A DNA stretch of 64,000 bases. Origin: an uncultured Pontibacter sp. Its GTDB lineage: Bacteria; Bacteroidota; Bacteroidia; Cytophagales; Hymenobacteraceae. Below the pieces are notes generated by a model. The model was given only the letters and a program-made list of their open reading frames with translations, did not search any database and was not told the DNA's origin. Position 1 is the stretch's first letter. Every line of letters begins with the position of its first letter. The translations under genes and the position numbers were made by a program. Shown piece after piece: positions 28,087 to 35,689 of the stretch. The DNA lies in NCBI RefSeq assembly GCF_947492645.1, contig NZ_CANLMZ010000007.1, positions 124,001 through 188,000 on the forward strand. The letters are read 5' to 3'.

Positions 28087-28863
28087 ATGAACTATACGCT
28101 GACAAGCATCCCGGAACGCGAGGCTAAACCTCGTGAGCGTGGCTTCACCATGGCAATGGACAAAGGCCTGAGTATTCGGGAGGTAGAAGACTTTCTGGAA
28201 GTAGCCGGAGAGTACGTGGACATTGTTAAACTAGGATGGGCCACCTCTTATGTAACGCCAAACCTGCAGCGCAAGCTGGATATTTACAGGGAAGCTGGCA
28301 TTCCTACATACTTTGGGGGCACCTTATTTGAGGCATTCATCGTCCGTAACCAGTTTGATGATTATCGCCGCGTATTAGATAAGTATAAAATGACCTTTGC
28401 TGAGGTGTCGGATGGCTCGTTGGAGATGCCGCACGATGCGAAGTGTAATTACATACAGCAGCTGGCTGAGCAGGTAACTGTTTTGTCGGAGGTAGGTTCT
28501 AAAGATGCCGAGAAGATCATACCGCCATACATGTGGATACAGCTGATGCAGAAAGAGCTGGACGCTGGCGCCTGGAAAGTTATCGGCGAAGCCCGTGAAG
28601 GTGGAAACGTAGGTTTGTTCCGTTCTACCGGCGAGGTGCGTAGCGGCCTTGTAGAAGAAATTCTTACTAAAATTCCTTTTGAGAAAATTCTTTGGGAAGC
28701 TCCACAGAAAGCACAGCAGGTGTGGTTTATAAAACTGTTGGGTGCGAACGTAAACCTTGGCAACATTGCGCCAAGCGAGGTTATTCCATTAGAGACAATT
28801 CGTTTGGGCTTGCGTGGCGATACCTTTAACCACTTCCTTAACATGGAAAACTCGGCCCAGTAG
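28087..28863 (+). CDS. Phosphosulfolactate synthase-like protein (ComA family)
   Basis: 258 residues, the usual length for ComA, a TIM-barrel enzyme adding sulfite to phosphoenolpyruvate to give phosphosulfolactate. Matching family blocks are K-P-R-E-R-G-F-T-M-A-M-D-K-G, D-I-V-K-L-G-W-A-T-S-Y, Y-F-G-G-T-L-F-E, E-V-S-D-G-S, I-G-E-A-R-E-G-G-N-V-G and L-G-A-N-V-N-L-G-N-I. In methanogens this starts coenzyme M synthesis; bacteria use the family for sulfolactate and possibly for cysteate. No ComB/ComC partner is in the window. Last gene of the run; a terminator follows. Confidence 0.88.
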   Translation: MNYTLTSIPEREAKPRERGFTMAMDKGLSIREVEDFLEVAGEYVDIVKLGWATSYVTPNLQRKLDIYREAGIPTYFGGTLFEAFIVRNQFDDYRRVLDKYKMTFAEVSDGSLEMPHDAKCNYIQQLAEQVTVLSEVGSKDAEKIIPPYMWIQLMQKELDAGAWKVIGEAREGGNVGLFRSTGEVRSGLVEEILTKIPFEKILWEAPQKAQQVWFIKLLGANVNLGNIAPSEVIPLETIRLGLRGDTFNHFLNMENSAQ

Positions 28864-28888
28864 GGCTAAAGTATAAAACCAAAAGTAT

Positions 28889-28925
28889 AAATTGCCCGTC
28901 GGTATGTCCGAACGGGCAATTTTTG
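28889..28925 (+). terminator. Intrinsic terminator after the ComA-like gene
   Basis: AATTGCCCGT (28890-28899) pairs with ACGGGCAATT (28912-28921), with further CGG/CCG pairing inside, then a T run. Confidence 0.8.
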
Positions 28926-28963
28926 TAATATCCCATTTAAGCAAGTATAGCTTTTAACAATAC

Positions 28964-29908
28964 ATGAAAAGAAGATCACTTAAAGAGTACATTTTACTTT
29001 TTTCTAAAGGTGTGGCCATGGGCGCTGCCGATGTAGTGCCGGGCGTGTCAGGCGGCACTATCGCGTTTATAACCGGTATTTATGAAGAACTGCTGAACTC
29101 TATCCGCTCAGTTAACAAAGAGGCTGTAAAGCTGCTGCTTAAGTTTAAGTGGGCAGATCTTTGGAAGCACATCAACGGCAATTTCCTGGTGGTGCTGCTA
29201 TCGGGCATACTTTTCTCGATTGCTTTGCTGGCACGCCTGGTGCTGTTCCTGCTTAACAACCACTCAGAGTTGCTTTGGTCTTTCTTCTTTGGGTTGATAG
29301 TAGCCTCTGCAGTTGTGGTAAGTAAAAAGATTACGCGCTGGAACTGGGGAGTTATACTTGCTGGTGTGATAGGTATAGCCATCGCCTACTACATTACAGT
29401 AGCTACGCCTACCCAAACCCCGGAAGCATACTGGTTTATCTTCCTGTCCGGAGCCATTGCCATCTGCGCCATGATACTGCCCGGTATATCGGGTAGCTTC
29501 CTGCTGGTGCTGCTTGCTAAGTATGAGTTTATACTTAATGCCGTCAAAGACCTTAAGTTAGATATCATTGCCGTTTTTGGCATAGGCTGTGTAACAGGTA
29601 TACTTTCTTTTTCGCATGTGCTTAACTGGATGCTAAAGCATTACCATAACGTAACCGTTGCGCTGCTAACAGGCTTTATGGTAGGCTCGCTTAACAAAGT
29701 ATGGCCATGGAAGCAAACCCTGGAAACATATACCGACCGCCACGGCGAAGTAAAGCCGCTGGTGCAGGAAAACGTGATGCCTGCCACTTACGAAGCAGTT
29801 GTGGGGCAGGAGTCATACCTGGTGTATGGCATTGTGCTGGCGCTGTTCGGTTTCCTGTTGGTTTACCTGATCGATAAGTTTACAAGTGACAATACAACTA
29901 AAGTATAA
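28964..29908 (+). CDS. DUF368 membrane protein, PopT-type polyprenyl-phosphate transporter
   Basis: 314 residues with eight or more membrane segments. The family hallmark G-A-A-D-V-V-P-G-V-S-G-G-T-I-A-F is near the N-terminus and a related half, G-I-S-G-S-F-L-L-V-L-L, recurs in the middle, indicating an inverted repeat structure. DUF368 proteins (PopT) have been shown to recycle undecaprenyl phosphate across the inner membrane for wall and surface-polysaccharide synthesis. aroE follows after only 3 bases. Family assignment is firm; the specific lipid is inferred. Confidence 0.88.
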   Translation: MKRRSLKEYILLFSKGVAMGAADVVPGVSGGTIAFITGIYEELLNSIRSVNKEAVKLLLKFKWADLWKHINGNFLVVLLSGILFSIALLARLVLFLLNNHSELLWSFFFGLIVASAVVVSKKITRWNWGVILAGVIGIAIAYYITVATPTQTPEAYWFIFLSGAIAICAMILPGISGSFLLVLLAKYEFILNAVKDLKLDIIAVFGIGCVTGILSFSHVLNWMLKHYHNVTVALLTGFMVGSLNKVWPWKQTLETYTDRHGEVKPLVQENVMPATYEAVVGQESYLVYGIVLALFGFLLVYLIDKFTSDNTTKV

Positions 29909-29911
29909 CCT

Positions 29912-30646
29912 ATGCGCAAGTTCGGGCTTATTGGTAAAAAGTTAGGGCATTCCTTCTCTAAAAAATACTTTACAGCAAAGTTTGAGCGTGAAGGCATTAC
30001 AGATGCGCAGCATGACTTGTATGAACTGGAGCATATAGAAGACCTGCAAAAGCTCTTAAAGCAGGAACCTGAACTGGTAGGCCTTAACGTTACCATCCCT
30101 TACAAACAAGATGTTATTCCGCTACTCGATGCTTTAGATGATGCCGCTGCACGAATAGGGGCTGTAAATACTATTAAGATAGAAGGTAGCTACACCAAAG
30201 GCTATAACACAGATTACATTGGGTTTAAGAACACGTTAGAGATTTTCTACCCCGCAACAGAATACAAGAAAGCCTTGGTGCTGGGTACAGGTGGTGCAGC
30301 TAAGGCTGTTTGTACCGCACTCGCAGATCTTGGCATACCTTATACTTCAGTTTCCAGGTCGCCTGGGCAGGGGGAGCTTAGTTATCATGCTATCACAAAG
30401 GAACTGTTGCGGGAGTATAATCTTATCGTAAATACTACGCCTTTGGGCATGGCCCCCAACACAAATTCTGCTCCGGATATCTCTTACGAAGGCATTACGC
30501 CGGAACACTACGCGTACGATATTGTGTACAATCCTGAAAAAACTTTATTTTTAGAGCGTTGTGCCGCTTCCGGGGCAAAAACTATCAACGGAATAGGCAT
30601 GCTGTATGGTCAGGCAGAGGCGGCGTGGCAAATCTGGAATTCGTAA
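29912..30646 (+). CDS. aroE: Shikimate dehydrogenase
   Basis: 244 residues, a little shorter than E. coli AroE. Reduces 3-dehydroshikimate with NADPH in aromatic amino acid synthesis. Substrate-site residues are in G-H-S-F-S-K and N-V-T-I-P-Y-K (catalytic Lys), with N-T-D in G-Y-N-T-D-Y-I-G-F; the NADP site is V-L-G-T-G-G-A-A-K-A-V. C-terminal G-I-G-M-L-Y-G-Q-A is typical. Starts ATG 29912, directly after the DUF368 stop, so it shares that transcript. Confidence 0.95.
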   Translation: MRKFGLIGKKLGHSFSKKYFTAKFEREGITDAQHDLYELEHIEDLQKLLKQEPELVGLNVTIPYKQDVIPLLDALDDAAARIGAVNTIKIEGSYTKGYNTDYIGFKNTLEIFYPATEYKKALVLGTGGAAKAVCTALADLGIPYTSVSRSPGQGELSYHAITKELLREYNLIVNTTPLGMAPNTNSAPDISYEGITPEHYAYDIVYNPEKTLFLERCAASGAKTINGIGMLYGQAEAAWQIWNS

Positions 30647-30742
30647 CACTAGTTGTATCTGGCAATAAATGTAGCATAGAGCGCTGATTTAGTGCAACTT
30701 TTAGGTAGTGGTTCTCCGTATAGACAGGAAAACCGCTACCCC

Positions 30743-31147
30743 ATGATACAGCTACACACCCTTAAGCAGAAAACACACGCGTTAAATACCCAGATTTATG
30801 CGTTATACTTGTCTTACCGCGATAACCGTGTAAAGTGGTACGCACGCACTTTGTTGGCTTTTGCCATTGGTTATGCGCTCAGCCCCATCGACCTCATTCC
30901 TGATTTAAAGGCTGTTTTCGGTTTTTTAGATGATGTGCTGGTAGTAGCGCTAAGCTTTCACTTCTCGTATCATTTGCTTTCTAAAAACGTAGTGGGGCAA
31001 GCAAAGCTGCAGGCTTTTGAGGAGCTTAACAGTTCGTCGGCAAGTATGGTGGCGGCTGCTTACCGTATTATAGGCTATGCCTGGATGCTGGCTTTGGCCA
31101 TTGTGCTGGTTCTGTTGTATAAATTTACAGCGCTCACCTTATTTTAA
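30743..31147 (+). CDS. YkvA-like DUF1232 membrane protein
   Basis: 134 residues from the ATG at 30743; a GTG at 30692 would add 17 residues that do not fit the family. Core motif A-L-S-P-I-D-L-I-P-D followed by G-F-L-D-D-V-L-V is diagnostic of DUF1232. Membrane segments lie at the core and at the C-terminus. Function unknown. It is 96 bases from aroE, probably the end of that transcript, since a terminator follows. Confidence 0.8.
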   Translation: MIQLHTLKQKTHALNTQIYALYLSYRDNRVKWYARTLLAFAIGYALSPIDLIPDLKAVFGFLDDVLVVALSFHFSYHLLSKNVVGQAKLQAFEELNSSSASMVAAAYRIIGYAWMLALAIVLVLLYKFTALTLF

Positions 31148-31175
31148 AAGATAAATAGCAACTTACCGATAGTCC

Positions 31176-31212
31176 GAAGCGCCTCCTTTACCATAGGAGG
31201 CGCTTCTCTTTT
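31176..31212 (+). terminator. Intrinsic terminator after YkvA-like gene
   Basis: A 12-bp stem, GAAGCGCCTCCT (31176-31187) with its complement at 31195-31206, followed by a T-rich stretch. Confidence 0.8.
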
Positions 31213-31467
31213 ATACTTTGTAGCTGGCAGGAGTTCTATACTCTTTTCATGATTCCACATACAAAGCAGCGCCACAATTTTTAAGTACAGGCAAAGTATA
31301 CGATAACTGTTTGTTTACTATAGTCTTGGCTACGCTCCATTTGTAACAAGTATAAGTACAGAAATAAATTTTATCGTCTTAAATTTATATATTTGTTCCT
31401 GATATTGTGGCGGGCAAAGGAATAGTTCTGAGGATGTATCTGCAGTCAATTAATTTTTATGAGAGCC
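31213..31467 (+). other. Non-coding leader region before ECF sigma gene
   Basis: About 255 bases without a coding frame. It contains several AAGTATA words and a TATATTTG (31388-31395) that resembles a housekeeping -7 element but has no good -33 partner. The ECF-type element follows at its right end. Confidence 0.45.
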
Positions 31468-31490
31468 TTGCAACCCTTTTGCCGCAGTCG
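31468..31490 (+). promoter_or_regulatory. ECF-type promoter element A, before the sigma factor gene
   Basis: TTGCAACC at 31468-31475 followed 11 bases on by GTCGG (31487-31491). The first box is identical to those at 33835, 35225 and 56854; the downstream part resembles element C (GTCGGGTCAT) but is less exact. Position 50 bases before the sigma gene suggests autoregulation. Confidence 0.5.
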
Positions 31491-31527
31491 GAATCTAAAG
31501 TATAAGTAGGGCATAAACTGGCAGCGC

Positions 31528-32106
31528 TTGAATCTTTTTAAAAAACCAAAGTCCGAAGAGGATATACTTATAGAGGGGTGCATCGCTGGTAAGCGCGAAA
31601 TGCAGCGGCTCCTGTATGAGATGTACTCAAAGAAGATGATGGCGGTTTGCCTGCGTTATGCACCAACTACCTTTGAGGCCGAGGACATTATGCAGGATGC
31701 GTTTGTAAAAGTATTCTCTCACCTGCAAAACTTTAAAAAAGATTGCCCGCTAGAGTTCTGGATCAGGAAAATAATGGTGAACACAGCGCTTAAGCATTTG
31801 CGTAGCAAGCAACTGCTGACTGTATCGCATGAGGCAGATGAAGTTGCCAACCTGCCTTCAGATAATGTAAACCTGAGCGACTATTCTATGGACGAGCTCC
31901 TGGGTATGATTCAAAGCCTTGCCCCACGTTACCGTATGGTATTCAACCTTTATGCTATAGAAGGTTACAACCATAAGGAAATAGGGGAGATGCTAGGCAT
32001 CTCGGAGGGAACATCAAAGTCACAGTATTCACGCGCAAGGGCTATACTGCAAAGTATGCTTACGCGCCACGAAAAAAACTACAATGAGCATGTCATCAGC
32101 AGCTAA
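31528..32106 (+). CDS. ECF RNA polymerase sigma factor
   Basis: 192 residues from a TTG; an in-frame stop 21 bases upstream rules out a longer protein. Region 2 includes A-E-D-I-M-Q-D-A-F-V-K-V and F-W-I-R-K-I-M-V-N; region 4 includes Y-R-M-V-F-N-L-Y-A-I-E-G-Y-N-H-K-E-I-G-E-M-L-G-I-S-E-G-T with a helix-turn-helix. It would direct polymerase to envelope-stress promoters, plausibly the TTGCAACC elements here. The last 23 bases overlap the next gene, so sigma and regulator are made together. Confidence 0.92.
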   Translation: MNLFKKPKSEEDILIEGCIAGKREMQRLLYEMYSKKMMAVCLRYAPTTFEAEDIMQDAFVKVFSHLQNFKKDCPLEFWIRKIMVNTALKHLRSKQLLTVSHEADEVANLPSDNVNLSDYSMDELLGMIQSLAPRYRMVFNLYAIEGYNHKEIGEMLGISEGTSKSQYSRARAILQSMLTRHEKNYNEHVISS

Positions 32107-33814
32107 CGATAAGCGCGGACACCTGGAAAGCGAATTCCAGCGTCGGATGCACGACGCTGAGGCTTCGCCATCTCCTGATCTATGGGCACGCATAGACCAT
32201 GACCTGACGATTCAGGAAAGCAAGCACTACAAAGGCAGGATGGTGTGGTACCGCCAGTTGGCGGCTGCATGTTTTGTTTTGTTCATACTAGCCGGTGCTT
32301 TGCTAACTTATACTTACAAAACAACTGGTAGCATTGATGCAGGCATAGCCGCAATGCAACTTAACACAGAAACAGGTGGCGCAGCAGCAGAGATGGCAAC
32401 TACTGGAGCAGCCCCTGTTGCCCCTGGAATGGCAGAATCAGCAACGTCGGCTCTTGAGCAAAGTATGGCAGCTGCTGCAGAAGTAACCACAGCGCCCTTA
32501 TCCGATGCAGTTGCGGTTGCAAAGGCAACTATAAACCGCACGGACACAAAACAGGCAGTTGAGCAAAGTATAAATACTAATGCATCTGGTGATTACCGCA
32601 GAGTACAAAGTGCAGGAACTGCACAGTATAACCTACACGCAACTACAGACAAACCATCTGCTGCTATAGCAGCTGGCCAGAGCAGTTATGGCGGCAATGC
32701 AACGGGAAGTGAAACCAACCATAGTAGCCATCCTGCCGCTAAATCTCTTTTTGATATTGGTCGACCATTTTTCCAGACTGCCCGGCAAGCTATAACAGCT
32801 GTGCCTCCGGCCTTTAGAAATACGGCAGATCAAAGTATGGCAACTGAGACAGGCAGAACCCGTTCTTTGGTAGAGTTAAGCCAGAAAGCTGTAACAGATT
32901 ACTTGAGCAAAGAGGAAAAAACAGCAGAACAAACGCTTGCCTTAAACGGACCCGTTGCTGAAAGTACAGGCAAAGCGGATCAAGAAGCAAAAAAAGAAGG
33001 CCGCTGGTCGTTAGGTTTAGGGTATGCGCCTTCGTACTTCAACCAGAACATACAAATGCCGGGGCAAATGATGGGAACCGTTTCGCGCTACAGCTTACTG
33101 GCAGGCGGCCCTGATAAATCTGCTCAGACATCTGAAAATATGAATGAGGCGCGGGATGAATTTGAGGCAAACACAGACCCTGCTTTTTCTTATGCTGCTG
33201 AAGTGAAGGCTGGCCTGAGGTTAGGCAAAAAGATAAAATTACTGGCAGGCTTAGGTTTTACTCAGAATACTGCCCGCACTAAATCCAGTTACATTATCAA
33301 GCAGTTCCTGTTTAAGCCTGGTACCGATGAGCGCGTTGAAATGCCGGGAACTACGGTTTTCCTGCCATCACTAAACAACAACTTTACCACAGACTCGCTG
33401 AGCGTATCCAAAACAGATAAGTTTTACGTGAACTACCGCTACCGCCATATTACGGTGCCTGTTGGTTTGCAGTATGAGGGTAACATCAGCAATAACTGGT
33501 TCTGGTACACATCAGGCGGTGTTGCAGCAAACTTTCTGATAGAGACAACGGTAATGGCTTCTACTAGCGAAGTAAAAGACGTGCAATACGACCATAATGA
33601 TAACTCGCCTTTCAGGAAAGTGCAGTTTTCAGGTAATGTGTCGGCTGGTTTTGGTAAGCGTATCTCCAATGCAGTATCAGTAACGGCTGGACCAGAGTTT
33701 AGAGGGTATTTAAACTCGCTTTTGGCAGAACCTGATAAAGCGCTGGCGCCACAAGGCAACCCGTATACTATTGGCGTTAACATGTCGGTTAACTATAACC
33801 TGGGGCAGAAATAA
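32084..33814 (+). CDS. Dma-like dual membrane-spanning anti-sigma factor with outer-membrane beta-barrel
   Basis: 576 residues. Cytoplasmic N-terminus (1-54) with the Bacteroidota anti-sigma pattern L-E-S-E-F-Q-R-R-M then P-D-L-W-A-R-I-D-H-D-L; one membrane helix (about 56-77); a low-complexity linker rich in Ala, Thr, Ser and Gln (about 78-305); and a C-terminal PorT-like outer-membrane barrel (about 306-576, starting W-S-L-G-L-G-Y-A-P, amphipathic strands to the end). One chain would thus reach from cytoplasm to outer membrane, as described for Dma proteins in Bacteroides. It overlaps its likely partner sigma by 23 bases. An ordinary barrel protein with an N-terminal anchor is the alternative. 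Confidence 0.8.
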   Translation: MSMSSAANDKRGHLESEFQRRMHDAEASPSPDLWARIDHDLTIQESKHYKGRMVWYRQLAAACFVLFILAGALLTYTYKTTGSIDAGIAAMQLNTETGGAAAEMATTGAAPVAPGMAESATSALEQSMAAAAEVTTAPLSDAVAVAKATINRTDTKQAVEQSINTNASGDYRRVQSAGTAQYNLHATTDKPSAAIAAGQSSYGGNATGSETNHSSHPAAKSLFDIGRPFFQTARQAITAVPPAFRNTADQSMATETGRTRSLVELSQKAVTDYLSKEEKTAEQTLALNGPVAESTGKADQEAKKEGRWSLGLGYAPSYFNQNIQMPGQMMGTVSRYSLLAGGPDKSAQTSENMNEARDEFEANTDPAFSYAAEVKAGLRLGKKIKLLAGLGFTQNTARTKSSYIIKQFLFKPGTDERVEMPGTTVFLPSLNNNFTTDSLSVSKTDKFYVNYRYRHITVPVGLQYEGNISNNWFWYTSGGVAANFLIETTVMASTSEVKDVQYDHNDNSPFRKVQFSGNVSAGFGKRISNAVSVTAGPEFRGYLNSLLAEPDKALAPQGNPYTIGVNMSVNYNLGQK

Positions 33815-33834
33815 TTTTATTTTATGCTGTAGTC

Positions 33835-33864
33835 TTGCAACCATGGCAGCAGCAGATGGGTCAT
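33835..33864 (+). promoter_or_regulatory. ECF-type promoter element B
   Basis: TTGCAACC (33835-33842), 15 bases, GGGTCAT (33858-33864), then AGTATA three bases on. Identical boxes and spacing occur in element C at 35225-35254. It begins 20 bases after the anti-sigma stop and ends 46 bases before a 37-codon frame. Confidence 0.6.
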
Positions 33865-33910
33865 AGTAGTATAGAAGGTGCCAATTAGTAACTACCTAAA
33901 CCAAGATACT

Positions 33911-34024
33911 ATGAAGATCATACCTAGTAAATACTCCCCTTTTGTGGCAGCCGCTAAATCAAACCTTTCCGGTTGGTACGTATTGTTGGCCCTTCTTATT
34001 TTATCTGTTTTACTTTCGGGTTAG
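33911..34024 (+). CDS. 37-residue single-helix membrane peptide
   Basis: A small frame, M-K-I-I-P-S-K-Y at the start, with a positively charged first half (three Lys) and a strongly hydrophobic second half (G-W-Y-V-L-L-A-L-L-I-L-S-V-L-L-S-G), so a single membrane helix with its N-terminus inside is likely. It lies 46 bases after ECF element B at the same distance at which element C precedes the next small frame. No known family. Being this short it could be a chance frame, but position and composition favour a real product. Confidence 0.45.
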   Translation: MKIIPSKYSPFVAAAKSNLSGWYVLLALLILSVLLSG

Positions 34025-34173
34025 CAGGTAGTATATAAAACTGCAGCAGTTTGTGACAGGCAATACTGGGCAGGTTAATAAAGTTAGCTTAAACGGCCGC
34101 CGCTACAGTAATGTAAGCTGATGCTGCAGCAGTCGTCGCCATCACATTAATAATTACGCCTCTTATCTGAGCT

Positions 34174-34626
34174 ATGAAAAAAACTACCCATGTAGTTTAT
34201 GTGGGCTTTATTGCCCTCGTTACGCTTACCGGTTGTTTTGAAGCGAATGATGTAGCGCCAACCCTTGATACTGAAAGTATAAAAGCATCGGTACAAGGCA
34301 GGTGGACCATCGAGAAAATCAGCAATAAACTGTGCCGCGATAATAGCTGCAATACCAGTATGGTGGGTGGTAGCCCCCAGGAGTATTTTGAGTTTAAGTC
34401 TGATAGTGCCTTCTTAATGCGCGTAAGCCCAACAGCAAGTGCCGCGTTGAAAGATGCCTATAAAGCCACTTATGAGCTGGGCGGTGTAATACTGCTGCAG
34501 AACAGTAACCGCACAGAACGCTTTGAAGTGGTAGAGCTTAAAGCCAAAAAAGTAGTGCTGCAAAGTGTATTTACGGGTCGCGACCCTGCAGCTATCTTTA
34601 CAGATACGTATTATTTATACAGGTAA
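34174..34626 (+). CDS. Lipocalin-like lipoprotein
   Basis: 150 residues. Lipobox L-T-G-C (Cys 21). The mature part reads G-R-W-T-I-E-K-I, a lipocalin-like start, followed by alternating beta strands and a closing T-D-T-Y-Y-L-Y-R; two cysteines (C-R-D-N-S-C) could form a disulfide. Similar small lipoproteins of Bacteroidota bind hydrophobic ligands or are stress-induced, but none has a sure role. It lies downstream of the ECF cluster and may be part of its regulon. Confidence 0.6.
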   Translation: MKKTTHVVYVGFIALVTLTGCFEANDVAPTLDTESIKASVQGRWTIEKISNKLCRDNSCNTSMVGGSPQEYFEFKSDSAFLMRVSPTASAALKDAYKATYELGGVILLQNSNRTERFEVVELKAKKVVLQSVFTGRDPAAIFTDTYYLYR

Positions 34627-34729
34627 TAGGTAAACCATTTAACACAGGCTGCATAAGCAGATAAATTAATTGCACCTGCAAACCATAACTGCTGCAGGCT
34701 AAAGAAGAACCATTAGTACAAACTAAACT

Positions 34730-35101
34730 ATGAAGAGTGTTTGGTGCATTATACTGCTATACCTGGCTTTGGCGATGCTAGCCATTAGCTGCACCGAAAC
34801 CAACCCGGAGCCGGCATGTACCAATGCTGAGGTTATAGGGCAGGACTGCGCCAACGGGTGGTACATATTAAAACTGGGTAATAACCCGGCAGCGGAGCGT
34901 GGCGCAGCAAAGTATACAGGGCAGTTGCAGGGTGGCTTTGTAACAACTGATAACCTGCCAACAAATTTGCAGCAGCCTGGCCTGAAAATAAAGGTGGCGC
35001 TGGAAATTAACGCAGCATATAGTCCACGATGTTTAGCCACAGCTGTGTTGTACACGGCAGTTAAAGTAAAAAACATCTGCGAAAGCAGTAATGCCAGGTA
35101 G
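34730..35101 (+). CDS. Small cysteine-containing lipoprotein of unknown function
   Basis: 123 residues. Signal sequence with lipobox A-I-S-C (Cys 21) followed by T-E-T-N-P-E-P. The mature part has four further cysteines, one pair at A-C-T-N and D-C-A-N and one at R-C-L-A and I-C-E-S, consistent with disulfides in the periplasm or at the surface. Mostly beta-rich by composition. I do not recognise the family. It precedes a terminator and lies 103 bases after the lipocalin-like gene. Confidence 0.6.
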   Translation: MKSVWCIILLYLALAMLAISCTETNPEPACTNAEVIGQDCANGWYILKLGNNPAAERGAAKYTGQLQGGFVTTDNLPTNLQQPGLKIKVALEINAAYSPRCLATAVLYTAVKVKNICESSNAR

Positions 35102-35162
35102 CAGCGAGGGCTTTACCATACTTTAATAGATATTGTTTTTTGATTAGGGAGTGAACACCCTT

Positions 35163-35194
35163 AAAAGCCTGCTGTTTCAGTAGGCTTTTTTCTT
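35163..35194 (+). terminator. Intrinsic terminator after the lipoprotein gene
   Basis: A 12-bp stem AAAAGCCTGCTG / CAGTAGGCTTTT (35163-35174, 35178-35189; one G-U) with TTT loop, then a T run. Confidence 0.8.
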
Positions 35195-35224
35195 TTATAA
35201 AAAATTCAAAATATTTAGCAGCCC

Positions 35225-35254
35225 TTGCAACCCTTTGCCGGTTAGTCGGGTCAT
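35225..35254 (+). promoter_or_regulatory. ECF-type promoter element C
   Basis: TTGCAACC (35225-35232), 15 bases, GGGTCAT (35248-35254), AGTATA three bases later: the same arrangement as element B. It follows a terminator and ends 50 bases before the small frame at 35305. Confidence 0.6.
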
Positions 35255-35304
35255 CAAAGTATAAGCGGCAAAAAACCTCAACTGTTAACGATATAACAGA
35301 AGGT

Positions 35305-35490
35305 ATGAAAACGTTATTACCTTTAGTTGCTTTTGGTGTTGGCTGCTCAGACAAAAAAGATGAAGTCGCACCATGCCTGCAAGCTAAAAAAGCGGAAGCA
35401 AAAACAGGCAAAATTTGCCTGGCAATTTATATGAAGTATGAGGCTGCAACCATCACAAGAGTTTGTAGCCAACCGATACTGCCCCGGTAG
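35305..35490 (+). CDS. 61-residue cysteine-rich putative lipoprotein
   Basis: Begins M-K-T-L-L-P-L-V-A-F-G-V-G-C: a very short hydrophobic signal with a lipobox-like G-V-G-C and then S-D-K-K-D-E. The mature part of about 48 residues has three more cysteines. Unit boundaries are clear: element C upstream and terminators on both sides (35163 and 35546), so it is transcribed alone. No family recognised. The shortened signal could mean a decayed lipoprotein gene. Confidence 0.45.
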   Translation: MKTLLPLVAFGVGCSDKKDEVAPCLQAKKAEAKTGKICLAIYMKYEAATITRVCSQPILPR

Positions 35491-35545
35491 TGGCAGCAGA
35501 AAGAGATAAAGTTAGACATATAGTTTTCTGCACTATTACTACCAT

Positions 35546-35576
35546 GAAGCCTGCTGTATTCAGCAGGCTTCTCTTC
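35546..35576 (+). terminator. Intrinsic terminator after the 61-residue frame
   Basis: An 11-bp perfect stem GAAGCCTGCTG / CAGCAGGCTTC (35546-35556, 35561-35571), loop TATT, T-rich tail. The stem is nearly the same as that at 35163. Confidence 0.75.
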
Positions 35577-35689
35577 GTTTATAGCCACACAGCTGCAGAT
35601 TTTCGTAACAAGCATTTACTATAACAGTTAGCATTTTGCGAGTATATTTAGCTGTTATAGATTATCTTTACTATCCGTAAAATAAAAGC

